Shown: positions 18,875 through 28,512 of the stretch, piece by piece
Layout of the letters: every line of letters begins with the position of its first letter
How positions within the stretch are numbered: position 1 is the first letter of the stretch
Assembly: GCA_965220935.1 (NCBI GenBank)
Contig: OZ244857.1
Coordinates: 930,001 to 994,000, forward strand
DNA: 64,000 nucleotides
Direction of reading: 5' to 3'
DNA from: Bin80 sp965220935
Lineage (GTDB): Bacteria > Bacteroidota > Rhodothermia > Rhodothermales > Bin80
Made by a program: the position numbers and the translations under genes
The notes under the pieces: model-generated
The model's input: only the letters and a program-made list of their open reading frames with translations
The model's database searches: none
Told to the model about the DNA's origin: nothing

Positions 18875-19426
18875 ATGATATTTGTTTCCAAGCGTGAAAT
18901 ACGTTTATGGGCAGTTGCATGTTTATTGATATTGACGATATACTCCACCTTAGCAATTGTTGGAGATGTGCTTCAGGTTATTCAGTATAGTGGCTGGGGG
19001 TTGAGCCTCTTCGTGTTGGTTTGCTGTACGACTCTCCTGTTTGTGGTTACTGAGGGGTTGACCTCTACCCCTGGCTTGAAAGAGATCATCGTGACTATTG
19101 TTACCGCGATTGTATACCTGTTAGTACTTTCTGAAATTGATCAACCAGAAGAACGGATTCATGTGGTCATGTATGGTATCGTGGCTCTGGTCATCCATGC
19201 AGCGTTTTTAGAGCGGTCAACACATGGACATGGGGTTCCATTAAGTTATATGGCTGCGATTGGAGTGACAGCAATTATCGGCACGATTGACGAAATCATT
19301 CAGTTAGGATTACCGAATCGGGTTTTTGATGTCCACGATATATGGTATGATGTATTAGCTGCTGTTCTATCGGTGACATTTAATATCTCTTTAAGATGGG
19401 CCAGAAAACCATCACCACAACTTTGA
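18875..19426 (+). CDS. VanZ-like membrane protein
   Basis: 183 residues, five or six hydrophobic helices. The second half carries the VanZ-type pattern: ERIHVVMYGIVALVIHAAF followed by GTIDEIIQLGLPNRVFDVHDIWYDVLAAVLS (conserved E..Q, R..D..D and a small residue before the last helix). VanZ-family proteins are membrane proteins of generally unknown function outside glycopeptide resistance; nothing here suggests resistance. Convergent with ccmE. Confidence 0.7.
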   Translation: MIFVSKREIRLWAVACLLILTIYSTLAIVGDVLQVIQYSGWGLSLFVLVCCTTLLFVVTEGLTSTPGLKEIIVTIVTAIVYLLVLSEIDQPEERIHVVMYGIVALVIHAAFLERSTHGHGVPLSYMAAIGVTAIIGTIDEIIQLGLPNRVFDVHDIWYDVLAAVLSVTFNISLRWARKPSPQL

Positions 19427-19515
19427 AAAGGTTTCTGGGTCGCTCGCTCACGGAGATATGGATGTCGTGTTATGAATGGCCCATTCTGAGGGTAGCGAGA
19501 ATTGAACAAAACTCT

Positions 19516-19911
19516 TCAAGAAGGGGGGACTTGCTCTAAGGCGATAGTCTCACTGTATTTAGATGGGCACTTCATGAGGATATGTTCAGCATTAAAGATT
19601 TCTCCATCTAGGAATCCTTCCACGACTAGTTTTTCGGCACTTTCAAAGCTTGCAGGCTTCGTATTGTGATAATGAACTTTCCGAATACTTCCTTCCTCAT
19701 CTTTCATATGGAAAATAAAGAGGTTTTCATCGGGGTTATAAAAGGCCGTCTCAGGTTGAACCCAGTAGCCGACTACATGAGCATAGGAGCCTGAGGCTTC
19801 GGCATCGGAAAAATACATATAACCGCTGACGCGTTCACCAAAACTGAAAAAGAGTAGGGAGGTGAATCCTATCAGGGCAATAAGACTAAAGATCGTACGG
19901 GGTTTTCGCAT
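19516..19911 (-). CDS. ccmE: Cytochrome c maturation haem chaperone CcmE
   Basis: 131 residues: one N-terminal membrane anchor (about 8-24), an OB-fold domain and the haem-binding histidine in VVEGFLDGEIFNAEHILMKCPSKY, matching CcmE. It covalently holds haem in the periplasm for transfer to apocytochromes c. It lies 15 bases downstream of the CcmD-like gene, as in ccm operons, but the gene following it is convergent, so ccmF and the rest are not adjacent. Confidence 0.93.
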   Translation of the reverse strand: MRKPRTIFSLIALIGFTSLLFFSFGERVSGYMYFSDAEASGSYAHVVGYWVQPETAFYNPDENLFIFHMKDEEGSIRKVHYHNTKPASFESAEKLVVEGFLDGEIFNAEHILMKCPSKYSETIALEQVPPS

Positions 19912-19926
19912 GTAAGAGGTTAGAAG

Positions 19927-20130
19927 TTAATCTGCAGTTTTGTCAGAGCGTGTCAGATCTTGTACTGAAGATTCAAGCCGTTCAACTTTGCGATCTGTTA
20001 AGAAGATAAAGACGATGATCCCTATCCAGATGATCATGACAACGGCAAGGACAACCATCAACTTATCATTATCAAGCATCAGTGATTCAAAGTCACTATT
20101 TTGTATCAATAAAGACATTGGGTTCAGCAT
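19927..20130 (-). CDS. CcmD-like small membrane protein
   Basis: 67 residues with one membrane helix (LMVVLAVVMIIWIGIIVFIFLTD) followed by a short charged coiled tail (RKVERLESSVQDL). Small single-helix CcmD proteins precede CcmE and stabilise the CcmABC-CcmE haem-loading complex. The assignment rests on topology, tail pattern and position just before ccmE. No ccmC or ccmB lies upstream. Confidence 0.75.
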   Translation of the reverse strand: MLNPMSLLIQNSDFESLMLDNDKLMVVLAVVMIIWIGIIVFIFLTDRKVERLESSVQDLTRSDKTAD

Positions 20131-20853
20131 AATTTTTTGAAGCCATCAAGAATAAGGTGATTATTGATAGAGATTGATCACTATGTTATGTCAATTTTTA
20201 AGCGTATTAGTGTGATCCGTGAGTCTTCAGAAAGATTCTGTCAAAACAAGACCTACTCTTGCTAGTGTTGAATTCAGTGACAGACGGGTTAACTACTAAA
20301 GGTGAACAGGAGTTCCAGAAGGACATTAGGAATTGAGTTTTATATTCTCATCTTGTGAGTCTGAACATATTAGTTTACGCAGGCAATCGAAAGAAATATT
20401 TCGTGTTGAAAATGGAGGCTAACAGTTCACAGCCCGTCTGGTTTACACCAAGCAACATGCATCTTGAATGCGGTTACCCCTCTGGGTCAAATGAGAGGGA
20501 TCCATTTTCCTAAGTGGCCTGGGGCAAGGCACCATTTAGAGTCAGTTATTGATTCGGTAGCCCTTAGATGAGTTCTTTGAAACAACCCTAAAATTTTTAT
20601 TCTACCTTATCGTAATCCTTGGATATGTGTTGAAACTGTAATGTGAGATGAAGAGGAGGGTAAATTGATCAACTTTGGAAGATCTCCAATAAATTGGAAT
20701 ACGCATTTAACACCATTAAACAACCGTCTGGAACCTATAAGATCATTGTGCATTGCATAACTCTGATTAAAAGGCTTATTTGTTACGTTAACAATCATAG
20801 AAAATTGGTATAACAAATAAGTCTAATTTATTATCTTGAGACATTGGAAGATT
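20131..20853. other. Gene-free stretch upstream of the ccmD-like gene
   Basis: About 720 bases where ccmC would be expected. Neither strand has a frame with family resemblance, and no RNA gene, terminator or repeat could be supported. It marks the left edge of the first accessory island. Confidence 0.5.
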
Positions 20854-21016
20854 ATGCTTATCTATGCAAATCAACTGTATCTTCACGGTAACGATTCGGA
20901 AGATATAGTCTTTCGTGCAATCAGGCGATGGCTTAAAAAGCAGACGGGTATACAATTTGATCAGTCGCAACTAATATCAAGTGGAAAATATGATGGCCAG
21001 CGAGGTCAATTATATT

Positions 21017-22394
21017 GGGCCTCCCATTTTAAGAGTGGGTTGGCCGATTTTTGGTGCCTTCTGGATACAAATCAAGTCCACCAAGATAGAAGTAAATTGC
21101 ATTCTTTAATCGTTCAGGATTTCTGAATCCACGCGCACGGATTTTGATCATTTTGATGCGACTATTGATGCTTTCAGCCGGCCCATTACTCACATCTAAA
21201 ACCACCGCATTGATCATGCCCCAAAGATGACTTCTAATGGTTTTAGCCACTTTTTTCATCGGCTCCAGACGACTGCGTGAGAGCCACCCTAACCAACGGT
21301 TCCATGCTTTGAGCGCCCAAGTGCGATGTTTATACTTCCACAGCGTCTGGAACACTTCTTTCATCGCCCAAGCGCGTGCTGTTTTCAGTGCACTGTTTTT
21401 CAAGAGACTAAACCGCTTTTTTTGCTTGGCCGACATGCTGGCCCGATTCTTAAGCCAATCATACTTTGTCCCTACCAAATCCAGAATCCCCAGTTTCTTT
21501 AACGCACGATTCTCCTCTCTGCGAACCTCATCCACCCCAGCTCCAACATATTTAGAGATATGAAAATGGTCAAATGCAATCTTGCATCGGGTATACGCAT
21601 CCTTGTTGCAGTGATGTAGGCAGGCCACATATCCATACTCACACTTTCAATCCCTGCAATTTGCTCAGGTGAACAACTATCGTAGTACTCTAATAAACTC
21701 TCTATTGTTCGCCCCTCTGACACATGTAACACCGTACCGATCCGATACAATCGTCACATAGTTGTGCCCCTTCTTGGACGCTGTCTCATCTACGCAAATA
21801 TGAGGCACGATCTTCTCTGGCTTGCGCTCCAATCCACGCTTGATTCCACGATCCATAATATGAGCGATCATCGTCCAACTCACCCCTAAGCGTTTCGCGA
21901 TCACTGAAATGCTGGTTGCATCATGCAACCAATCCATCACACAGGCCTCAAAACTGGACGTGAATTGCACACGAGTATCGGCCCAAGGAACCGAAATCGT
22001 AGTCACGCCATGCTGTGGGCACTGCACACGGGGCACACTCGCGACCACTTCCGTACGATAATCACAGATATTAGTATGGCGCCATCGTCGCTCTCGGTGA
22101 TCATACCCCGGACACGCCTTCCCACACTCCGGACACCTTAACTCCGCATCCCCCGAAAGCGTTACATGGATCCTCGCCGCATAACGACTCGTCTCCTGCT
22201 CAATCTCGGACACGGTGACGCAATACCAATCAAATGATTCACATCTGTTATTTTTAAAGCCATCTTTTTTTTGATAAGTTGAAGGATAGATAAACAAATC
22301 TAAACTACTATAAAAATCCTTACCGAACCTTATTCTTGTTACCCTCGTTTACCCATTTCTGAAAATATCACCCAACTTAAAAAATGGGAGGCCC
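21017..22394 (-). mobile_element. ISL3-family insertion sequence with perfect 8-base target duplication
   Basis: Ends begin GGGCCTCCCATTTT in inverted orientation at 21017 and 22394. The flanking 8-base duplication ATTATATT (21009-21016 and 22395-22402) is exact. ISL3 elements make 8-base duplications and have GG-initial ends. The element interrupts the accessory gene above. Its transposase is frameshifted, so this copy is not autonomous. Confidence 0.93.
21029..22297 (-). pseudogene. ISL3-family transposase, frameshifted
   Basis: Three overlapping frames (22297-21677, 21750-21499, 21628-21029) make up one ISL3 transposase. N-terminal zinc-ribbon-like CPECGKACPGYDHRERRWRH is followed by CPQHGV and the HTH segment AKRLGVSWTMIAHIMDRGI, then the first catalytic Asp in HICVDETASKKGHNYVTIVSD, the second in SVSMDMWPAYITA, and NGPAESINSRIKMIKIRARGFRN near the end. 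Breaks occur near 21745 and 21610. Confidence 0.85.
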
Positions 22395-24055
22395 ATTATA
22401 TTCAACATTAAGGATTCTCAGTTGCTATGATAATGATCCTCCATTATGCTCATGGATTTTACGACATCAAGACGATGAGATTGAAGGTCGAATGTGGTCT
22501 GTTGAAATTAGTGTAAGAAAGTTATTGGATAAGATAGAAATATCCTGCGTTGTCAGGAAAAACGAGCATAGTGCATGGGAATCTAACCCCGTGTCAGCAT
22601 CCCAACCAAGACTTATAGAAAATTATTTTGGATATTGAAAAAGCAAAAGTAGATGTATCAATTTCACAGTCAACTCCAGGCTATCAAGGAGCAAGACCTA
22701 TAGGAAGATGGAAAGATGACTTTCGCGGATTTTTATTTGAAATTGAGCGCAAACAACGCTCTGCGCCCATTGTCATAGTGAGTTGTAATGATGAAAAAAA
22801 GTATTTAGTTTATCCCAAAACTCTCCAAGAGACCTTAATCGGTTTGGCTGAGGTTTTCAAGGACAATCCTCAATCCAACAGAAGTTTAATGGAGCAAGTT
22901 CTTGGGAAAGATTATACTGTAAGTGATGGAGCCATTTGTGTAGTATCACCACCCAGATCCAATGACGGTGAAGTATCATCACGGATTTTTGGTAAGGAAA
23001 TGATTCTGGGTTGGGGAAGGAAACGTGACCGAACTTTCAAAATCTTAGCATGGGTTACGGCCCAGCCGAATATTCATAAGTTGAGAAATCATATGCATCC
23101 TTCGTATGTTCAGCATCAGATTCTCATTAATGGGATTCAAGGCCACTTATCCGATTTATCAGGGCAACATGCGTCAAAATTAGATGAAATGGCGCGGCAA
23201 TCTGACGAGGATCGGGAAGCTTTCTTTAATGACCTTGTGAATGAGAAAGAACAACTTGATATGCACTTCAGCACAAGGAAACAGAATTATGGAAATGTAA
23301 ACCTAAAATTGAAACTCTTGAACATAATTTGTCCTCGGTAAAGAAAAACCCATCCGATATAGCTGAATTTGACCAACTACGAGATGTTATTTTCGTCAAA
23401 AAGTATAATCCAACTCCACAGGAATGCTTAAAACTTATTGAGAAATTTTACTCAGATCAATGTACAATTCTCAGTTCGGCCTACAAAAGTGCTAAACCTA
23501 TAGGGCATTTTGAATCTGGACGCAAGTTGTTAGAATTATTGAATCAACTTGTAACTGAATATCGAGATACATTAATTGAAAAAGGAGACAGTGAGGCTCG
23601 TAAAATTTTTGAGAAAAAGGTGTATGCAGCTAATGAATCAGATTCCGTCATGAACAATCCTAAGTTAAGGAGATGCAGAGAATTTGATTACGAAAGCGAA
23701 AAAGTTCTAATGTTTAGCCACCTGAAAATCGGTGTCAGTAATGATATTACAAAGACTATCCGAGTTCATTTCCACTGGGACTATCAATGTCAAAAAATTA
23801 TTATCGGTTACTGTGGTAAACACTTACCCTTGTAGTGATCGCACCCATTATGTTGAGAGCAGTCTACGCACGATCTAATAAGCCGCTTATCATCAGATGG
23901 GGTATGAATTGCAAATCCTCTTAGGTTAATGAACTAATTGAACTATGTGCGAAACTTTAGAAAATGGCACAATTCTCCTAAATCTCCATAACACTTTCCT
24001 CATTCATATAGAATGGATAATTCTAAACACTCACTGAATAATCTCATGTATAATC

Positions 24056-24526
24056 ATGGTTCCTGAATTTATTGAGATCATAGGTTCACCGTGGAATCTA
24101 CTGCCACCAGGCCTACACACCTCAAGTCTTGTTGATGTAGAAAATCGCTATGCTTATAATAACCCTCGTCGTAGATTATTTGATGGATTAGTTGAGGCCT
24201 CTGGGAATCTGAATTTTGCAGGTTGCCGAAATTTATATTTAAATGGTAGCTTTGTGACAAGTAAGCCCAATCCCAACGACTTTGATGCATGCTGGGACCC
24301 TACTGGTGTGGACGTACGACTCCTGGATCCAGTTTTTAATGACTTTAATTTTCTGCGTGCTGCCCAGAAAAACAGATTTGGTGGTGAATTCTTCCCTGCA
24401 TATAGTTTTGCTAACGAAGGTGGTCAGACATTCCTTGATTTCTTTCAAACCGATAAGTTCTCTGGTAAAAGAAAGGGCATCATTGTTCTGGAACTTCTCA
24501 CAGATCCAATGCTTAATTCCTGGTGA
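24056..24526 (+). CDS. DUF6932-family protein (nucleotidyltransferase-like)
   Basis: 156 residues. LLPPGLHTSSLVDVENRYAYNNPRRRLFDGL and the core LYLNGSFVTSKPNPNDFDACWDPTGVD match DUF6932. The GSFVT.K..PND.D stretch is a nucleotidyltransferase-type GS...D.D motif, as in MNT-like toxin-antitoxin proteins. It precedes the XRE/ImmA-IrrE gene by one base, so both are translated together. A regulatory or toxin-antitoxin role is inferred from that pairing, not shown. Confidence 0.75.
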   Translation: MVPEFIEIIGSPWNLLPPGLHTSSLVDVENRYAYNNPRRRLFDGLVEASGNLNFAGCRNLYLNGSFVTSKPNPNDFDACWDPTGVDVRLLDPVFNDFNFLRAAQKNRFGGEFFPAYSFANEGGQTFLDFFQTDKFSGKRKGIIVLELLTDPMLNSW

Positions 24527-24527
24527 A

Positions 24528-25790
24528 ATGATCTATAATGATGATCAGTACCGCATCACTTCCGATCAATTGACTAAATTGAAGGAGCAGTTGAAATCGG
24601 CACTAGATCTGAATAAGGACGATAGTTGGATTAGACCTATTGAGGTTGATGCCATCAAATCACAAGTTGAAGAACTTGAGGCAGATCTCATACATTACAA
24701 AATGCTCAAATCTGGTGAGATTTCAGTCTCGAGGTCGCATTCATTTCAAAGCTTGCCAAAGATGCTAGTTCAAGCAAGGATTGCATGTGGTATGAGCCAA
24801 TCCACTCTGGCTGATCAATTAGGAATAGCCGTGAAGAAGGTCCAGCAATATGAAGATTCTGATTACATGGGAATTAGTTTGGATCAACTTATCAAAGTTG
24901 CACACCTACTCAAAGTTGATATAGTCGGGTCATTTGTAAGTGAAACAAGTGATGGGAACATGATTTTTTTATGGGAAAATTCTGAATCCATCAGGTGGAA
25001 AGATTTTCCGGCCCGTGAAATGATTAGACGCCAATGGTTTGATCTACCAAGAGGCGGAGATCTTATTGAAGCTACCCAAAAATATTTTACAGAATCTATT
25101 GGCGGGAATTTTACACTGGCACTTTACCGAAAAAAAATGCGAGGCAATAACCTGCCAAATGAGTATGCCTTACTTGCTTGGCAGGCTAGAGTGTTTGAGT
25201 GTGCGGGTAAAATCATAGAAAAAAGAGAACTCGCTAAATTCGAGTTGGACCACAGCTGGTTACCAGAGCTAGTCGCATTGACAAGACGTGCTGATGGACA
25301 TCGTCGTGCACGAAGTTTACTTGCTCAAAAAGGCATTATTCTTGTGATTGAAGAACATCTATCAGGTACTTATCTTGATGGTGCTGCTATGCGTGGGCCA
25401 CATGATCATCCAATCATTGGTTTAACTCTAAGATATGATCGGTTAGATCATTTTTGGTTCGTTCTATTTCACGAACTCGCTCACATTTACCTCCATCTTT
25501 TTCAGGGAACTTGTTATAATTTTTTTGATGATGATACAGTGAATTCGGTAGACGCAATCGAATTAGAAGCTGACGAATTTGCTCTTAACACGCTTATCCC
25601 CGAAGATGATTGGGAATGTGCTCTTTCACGTTTTGCTCTCTCGGAAGAGGCGGTGCGACTTGATGCTAAAAATTTGAACGTAGCTGAAAGTATTTTGGCA
25701 GGACGCATCCGTAGAGAACGGAACAATTATACAATCTTGAATGAGTTTATTCAGTCGGGGGTCCGCGAACAGGTCAGAAACGATTCATGA
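24528..25790 (+). CDS. XRE-type HTH regulator fused to ImmA/IrrE metallopeptidase
   Basis: 420 residues from the ATG at 24528, one base after the DUF6932 stop; the frame is open further upstream but overlaps that gene. Parts in order: N-terminal helices (1-65), XRE helix-turn-helix at about 79-131 (ARIACGMSQSTLADQLGIAVKKVQQYED), and a C-terminal zinc peptidase with HELAH at 315-319 and third ligand in ELEADEFA near 345-352. ImmA/IrrE proteins cleave repressors or act as antitoxins or sensors. It likely autoregulates the DUF6932-XRE-beta operon. Confidence 0.85.
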   Translation: MIYNDDQYRITSDQLTKLKEQLKSALDLNKDDSWIRPIEVDAIKSQVEELEADLIHYKMLKSGEISVSRSHSFQSLPKMLVQARIACGMSQSTLADQLGIAVKKVQQYEDSDYMGISLDQLIKVAHLLKVDIVGSFVSETSDGNMIFLWENSESIRWKDFPAREMIRRQWFDLPRGGDLIEATQKYFTESIGGNFTLALYRKKMRGNNLPNEYALLAWQARVFECAGKIIEKRELAKFELDHSWLPELVALTRRADGHRRARSLLAQKGIILVIEEHLSGTYLDGAAMRGPHDHPIIGLTLRYDRLDHFWFVLFHELAHIYLHLFQGTCYNFFDDDTVNSVDAIELEADEFALNTLIPEDDWECALSRFALSEEAVRLDAKNLNVAESILAGRIRRERNNYTILNEFIQSGVREQVRNDS

Positions 25791-26890
25791 TATTAAGTAA
25801 AGACATGTACATGCCAATTTTAGCATGGCGTACGGGTGAATACCAGGCTTTGTGGTCTCTTAAAGAGAGCATAAAAGAAAAGGTAACTCCATTAATTTGT
25901 ATACCAGATCTCGAATTTGATTTTGAGAAGCGTGAGTTTAAGAAAACAGTAGATGAGCATGTAGGTCCATTTACTGATCGATTTGAGATTAAGTGGGGAC
26001 GTCGACCTGTATGGATAGATTTAAACCATCTTCTTGCAGAAAAGAGAATGAGCACAGGAAGTCATCTGTTTGATTACATTTTTGAGGGACTTCGATCGAT
26101 TGAGGCAAATTTTATTCCAGTAATCAGATTTGATAGTGACCATGATACGGTTGAGGCAGTCAACAAATCTACTAAAATAGATCAAAGAGGAGTTGGTCTT
26201 CGAGTTAGACTTGAAAAACTAATCCCCAATAATTCAGAGAGTCAAATATTAAATTTAGCGAGTAAACTATCTTTGCAACCCAATGAAGTTGACCTCATCA
26301 TTGATCTACAAGCTCCCAACTTTACTCCATATCAGCACTTTGCTAAGGCATTAATATCCAGATTGAAACATTATAAACATCTTTCAGAATTCCGCAATTT
26401 TATCCTTGTATCCTCTGCGATACCTGATAGCTCACAGCGGATAGCAAAAGGTATTGATGAAATCCCGCGTCACGATTGGATGTTCTATAAATTTCTTTGT
26501 TCTGAATTGCCGAGCGAGGTTCGTTCTCCCATATATGGTGATTATACGACAGTGTATCCCAAGTTTAAAGCAGACATGGACATGCGAATTATAAGGCCAG
26601 CTGGAAAAATTATTTACACCACTCCGTCGTCTTGGGCGACATGTAAAGGAGGAGCATTTCGTGACGACCGTAACCAAATGATAGAACACTGTAAAACAAT
26701 TGTAACTCACCCCAAATTTCAATTTCGTGGATCTGATTTTTCCGATGGTGATTATTTCATATCATTGTGTGCTAATGAAGAAAAAGGTCCAAGTAATCTT
26801 ACTTACTGGAAGAGAGTCACTATTAATCATCACATTACAACTGTAGTGGATGATCTCGCCAATTTCTGCGATTCAACATCGCCTCCTTGA
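25787..26890 (+). CDS. Beta-family protein (T4 beta-protein-like)
   Basis: 367 residues. YMPILAWRTGEYQALWSLKESIKEKVTPLICIPD is the characteristic opening of the beta-protein family (PF14350, related to sce7725). VWIDLNHLL, FIPVIRFDSD and VDLIIDLQAPNF suggest a TIM-barrel-like repeating strand pattern. The ATG overlaps the preceding stop as ATGA, so it is the third gene of a coupled operon. Its 3' end overlaps a convergent sce7726-family gene by about 56 bases. Beta-type and sce7726 proteins pair repeatedly (see 36927-38760). Biochemical function is unknown. Confidence 0.75.
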   Translation: MILSKDMYMPILAWRTGEYQALWSLKESIKEKVTPLICIPDLEFDFEKREFKKTVDEHVGPFTDRFEIKWGRRPVWIDLNHLLAEKRMSTGSHLFDYIFEGLRSIEANFIPVIRFDSDHDTVEAVNKSTKIDQRGVGLRVRLEKLIPNNSESQILNLASKLSLQPNEVDLIIDLQAPNFTPYQHFAKALISRLKHYKHLSEFRNFILVSSAIPDSSQRIAKGIDEIPRHDWMFYKFLCSELPSEVRSPIYGDYTTVYPKFKADMDMRIIRPAGKIIYTTPSSWATCKGGAFRDDRNQMIEHCKTIVTHPKFQFRGSDFSDGDYFISLCANEEKGPSNLTYWKRVTINHHITTVVDDLANFCDSTSPP

Positions 26891-27437
26891 TGTTTTTCAT
26901 TAACTGATTTTCTGGTATGATTTTTAAGAGTTTTCTGTAAAGAACTACACGTGAGCCACGCAAAGATGATGGAGATGCACCGTTGTTAAGCAGAATCTCC
27001 TGAACTTCACTTCGCCAGAGAAGATGGGATAGAATGAAGGGATCAATATGAGGATTCTGTTGGGCTTCACGATAGTGATTAAGGTTAACAAAGCCTTTTA
27101 ATGTTACATTAACTTCTATCAATCCAATCCAAGTTGGGATGTGTTTTAGTGTGTGTTTCAAGTGCTTGTTGGCAACAACAAGAGTTAATTTATGTAAAGA
27201 TTGGAGATAGATATGTAATTGCCCTTCAAGTCGACGAAGATTATCCTTTTCGCTTTTAATTTCGTAGCCATGAATTTCATCATCACTCAATATGGCTAAA
27301 TCCACCCGTCTCTTAGCATGAGCGAGCCCAAGTTCATGAACAACCAGTTCACCACCTTGTTTGTGGTATATACCAGAGCAGTGTCCGACTAGGGCTTTTC
27401 GAATGTCTTGATCCAATATGTTCGTTTGAACAAACAT
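26835..27437 (-). CDS. sce7726-family protein, PD-(D/E)XK-like
   Basis: About 200 residues from the ATG at 27437 (MFVQTNILDQDIRKAL). LVVHELGLAHAKRRVDLAILSDDEIHGYEIKSEKDNLRRLEGQL holds the E...D...EIK arrangement of a PD-(D/E)XK nuclease core, and DPFILSHLLWRSEVQEIL is a second family segment. It is convergent with and overlaps the 3' end of the beta-family gene, unlike the second sce7726 gene here, which is upstream of and codirectional with its partner. Nuclease activity is inferred from the motif. Confidence 0.75.
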   Translation of the reverse strand: MFVQTNILDQDIRKALVGHCSGIYHKQGGELVVHELGLAHAKRRVDLAILSDDEIHGYEIKSEKDNLRRLEGQLHIYLQSLHKLTLVVANKHLKHTLKHIPTWIGLIEVNVTLKGFVNLNHYREAQQNPHIDPFILSHLLWRSEVQEILLNNGASPSSLRGSRVVLYRKLLKIIPENQLMKNIKEAMLNRRNWRDHPLQL

Positions 27438-27704
27438 TGAATAAAGATACAAAAATTCATTTCAATTTAATGATTTGGAAAAAAAGAATTGGTTACGGTC
27501 TGGTTCATCGGGTGAGAATAACAAATACCAAGAATTTCTGTACTGATGTGGATAGATTATGTGCAGATGAGATATTCAGTAGGATTTATGGTTATGAAGG
27601 TCATTGCTCAATTGCCTATCGACAATTAAGGGAATTATATACGTGAGTACCCATCTATTTGACGGCTACCTTTTGCGTATCCGTTTCACGGCTCATAGGA
27701 GTCT

Positions 27705-28512
27705 CTACGAGAACGCTCCTCCACGTGCAGATGCCCCAATCCCGGAGGCCTGTAATACATTTGCAGATGCGTTGATATCTGCGTGATCCGCATGGCCACA
27801 AGCCATGCACTTAAACTTGCTTTGCGTCTTGCGATTGACTTTATCTGTATGACCACACTGATTACAGCGTTGACTGGTATACTTCGGATCTACAAGAATC
27901 ACGTTGCCAAACTTGTAATCGCAATAGGTATTGAACCGTTCCCATCCAGCGTTGAGAATGACGCGGTTTAACCCTGCTTTGGCCTTCACATTGGTTCCAG
28001 GGTTCTCAACCGTGCCCTTAGCAGACTTGGACATAGTCTTGATCTTCAAGTCTTCACGTTTCAACGTATAGGCCTTATTGGACAATCTACGGCTATGTTG
28101 ATGTGCCGCATTCGTTCTGCAGTTCTTCTGTTTTCGCTTCCACTTGGCAATCCTTCTCTTTGTCCGCAAGGATCGACCAGACCCTTTCTGTTGTCGGGCT
28201 AACTTTCTTTGCCACCGACGAATCTTAATCTCCTTATCCGTTAAGTCAGGGTGTGGTAACATGCCCTGTTCACCATCCGTTGAGGAATAAGAAATGTTAT
28301 AGGTATTCACGTCAATGCCAATCTCTTTGCCATCGTCCACCTTCTCTGGTAGATGTGTGACTTTGTAAATTACGCTCATCTTCCAGTACCGTCCGTCTTT
28401 CTTCACGGTGACTTCAATCGGCTCACCGTCTGGATAAGGATTACCTCCTTTCCTACGAAACTTCATCCAGGCAATCTTCTGGATATAGACATCATTCCCT
28501 CGGATCTTAAAC
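27705..28512 (-). pseudogene. tnpB: TnpB (IS200/IS605-type) nuclease, 5' end removed by IS1634 copy 2
   Basis: The frame is open without a start through FKIRGNDVYIQKIAWMKF up to the inverted repeat of IS1634 copy 2 at 28513, giving about 268 residues of the usual 370-400. RuvC residues are present: Asp in KEIGIDVNTYNIS, Glu in REDLKIKTM, Asp in HADINASANVL. The zinc ribbon CNQCGHT ... CMACGH is intact. No tnpA is adjacent. The N-terminal part is not found across the IS, so this is a truncated relic. The family's guide RNA would overlap the 3' end, towards 27640-27705. Confidence 0.85.

Larger units (their letters stand above)
20854..23835 (+). pseudogene. Accessory gene of unknown function, split by ISL3 and frameshifted
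   Basis: Removing the ISL3 element (21017-22394) and one target duplication joins YDGQRGQLY directly in frame to STLRILSCYDNDPPLCSW, restoring a gene of about 530 residues. Two more frame changes occur near 22628 and near 23276 (one A lost). Readable parts include MLIYANQLYLHGNDSEDIVF, GRMWSVEISVRKL, a middle segment IGRWKDDFRGFLFEIE followed by LQETLIGLAEVF, and a C-terminus with HLKIGVSNDITKTIRVHFHWD then KIIIGYCGKHLPL. I recall similar GHCG.HL endings in proteins near defence genes, but I do not recognise the family and do not assign a function. Confidence 0.65.
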
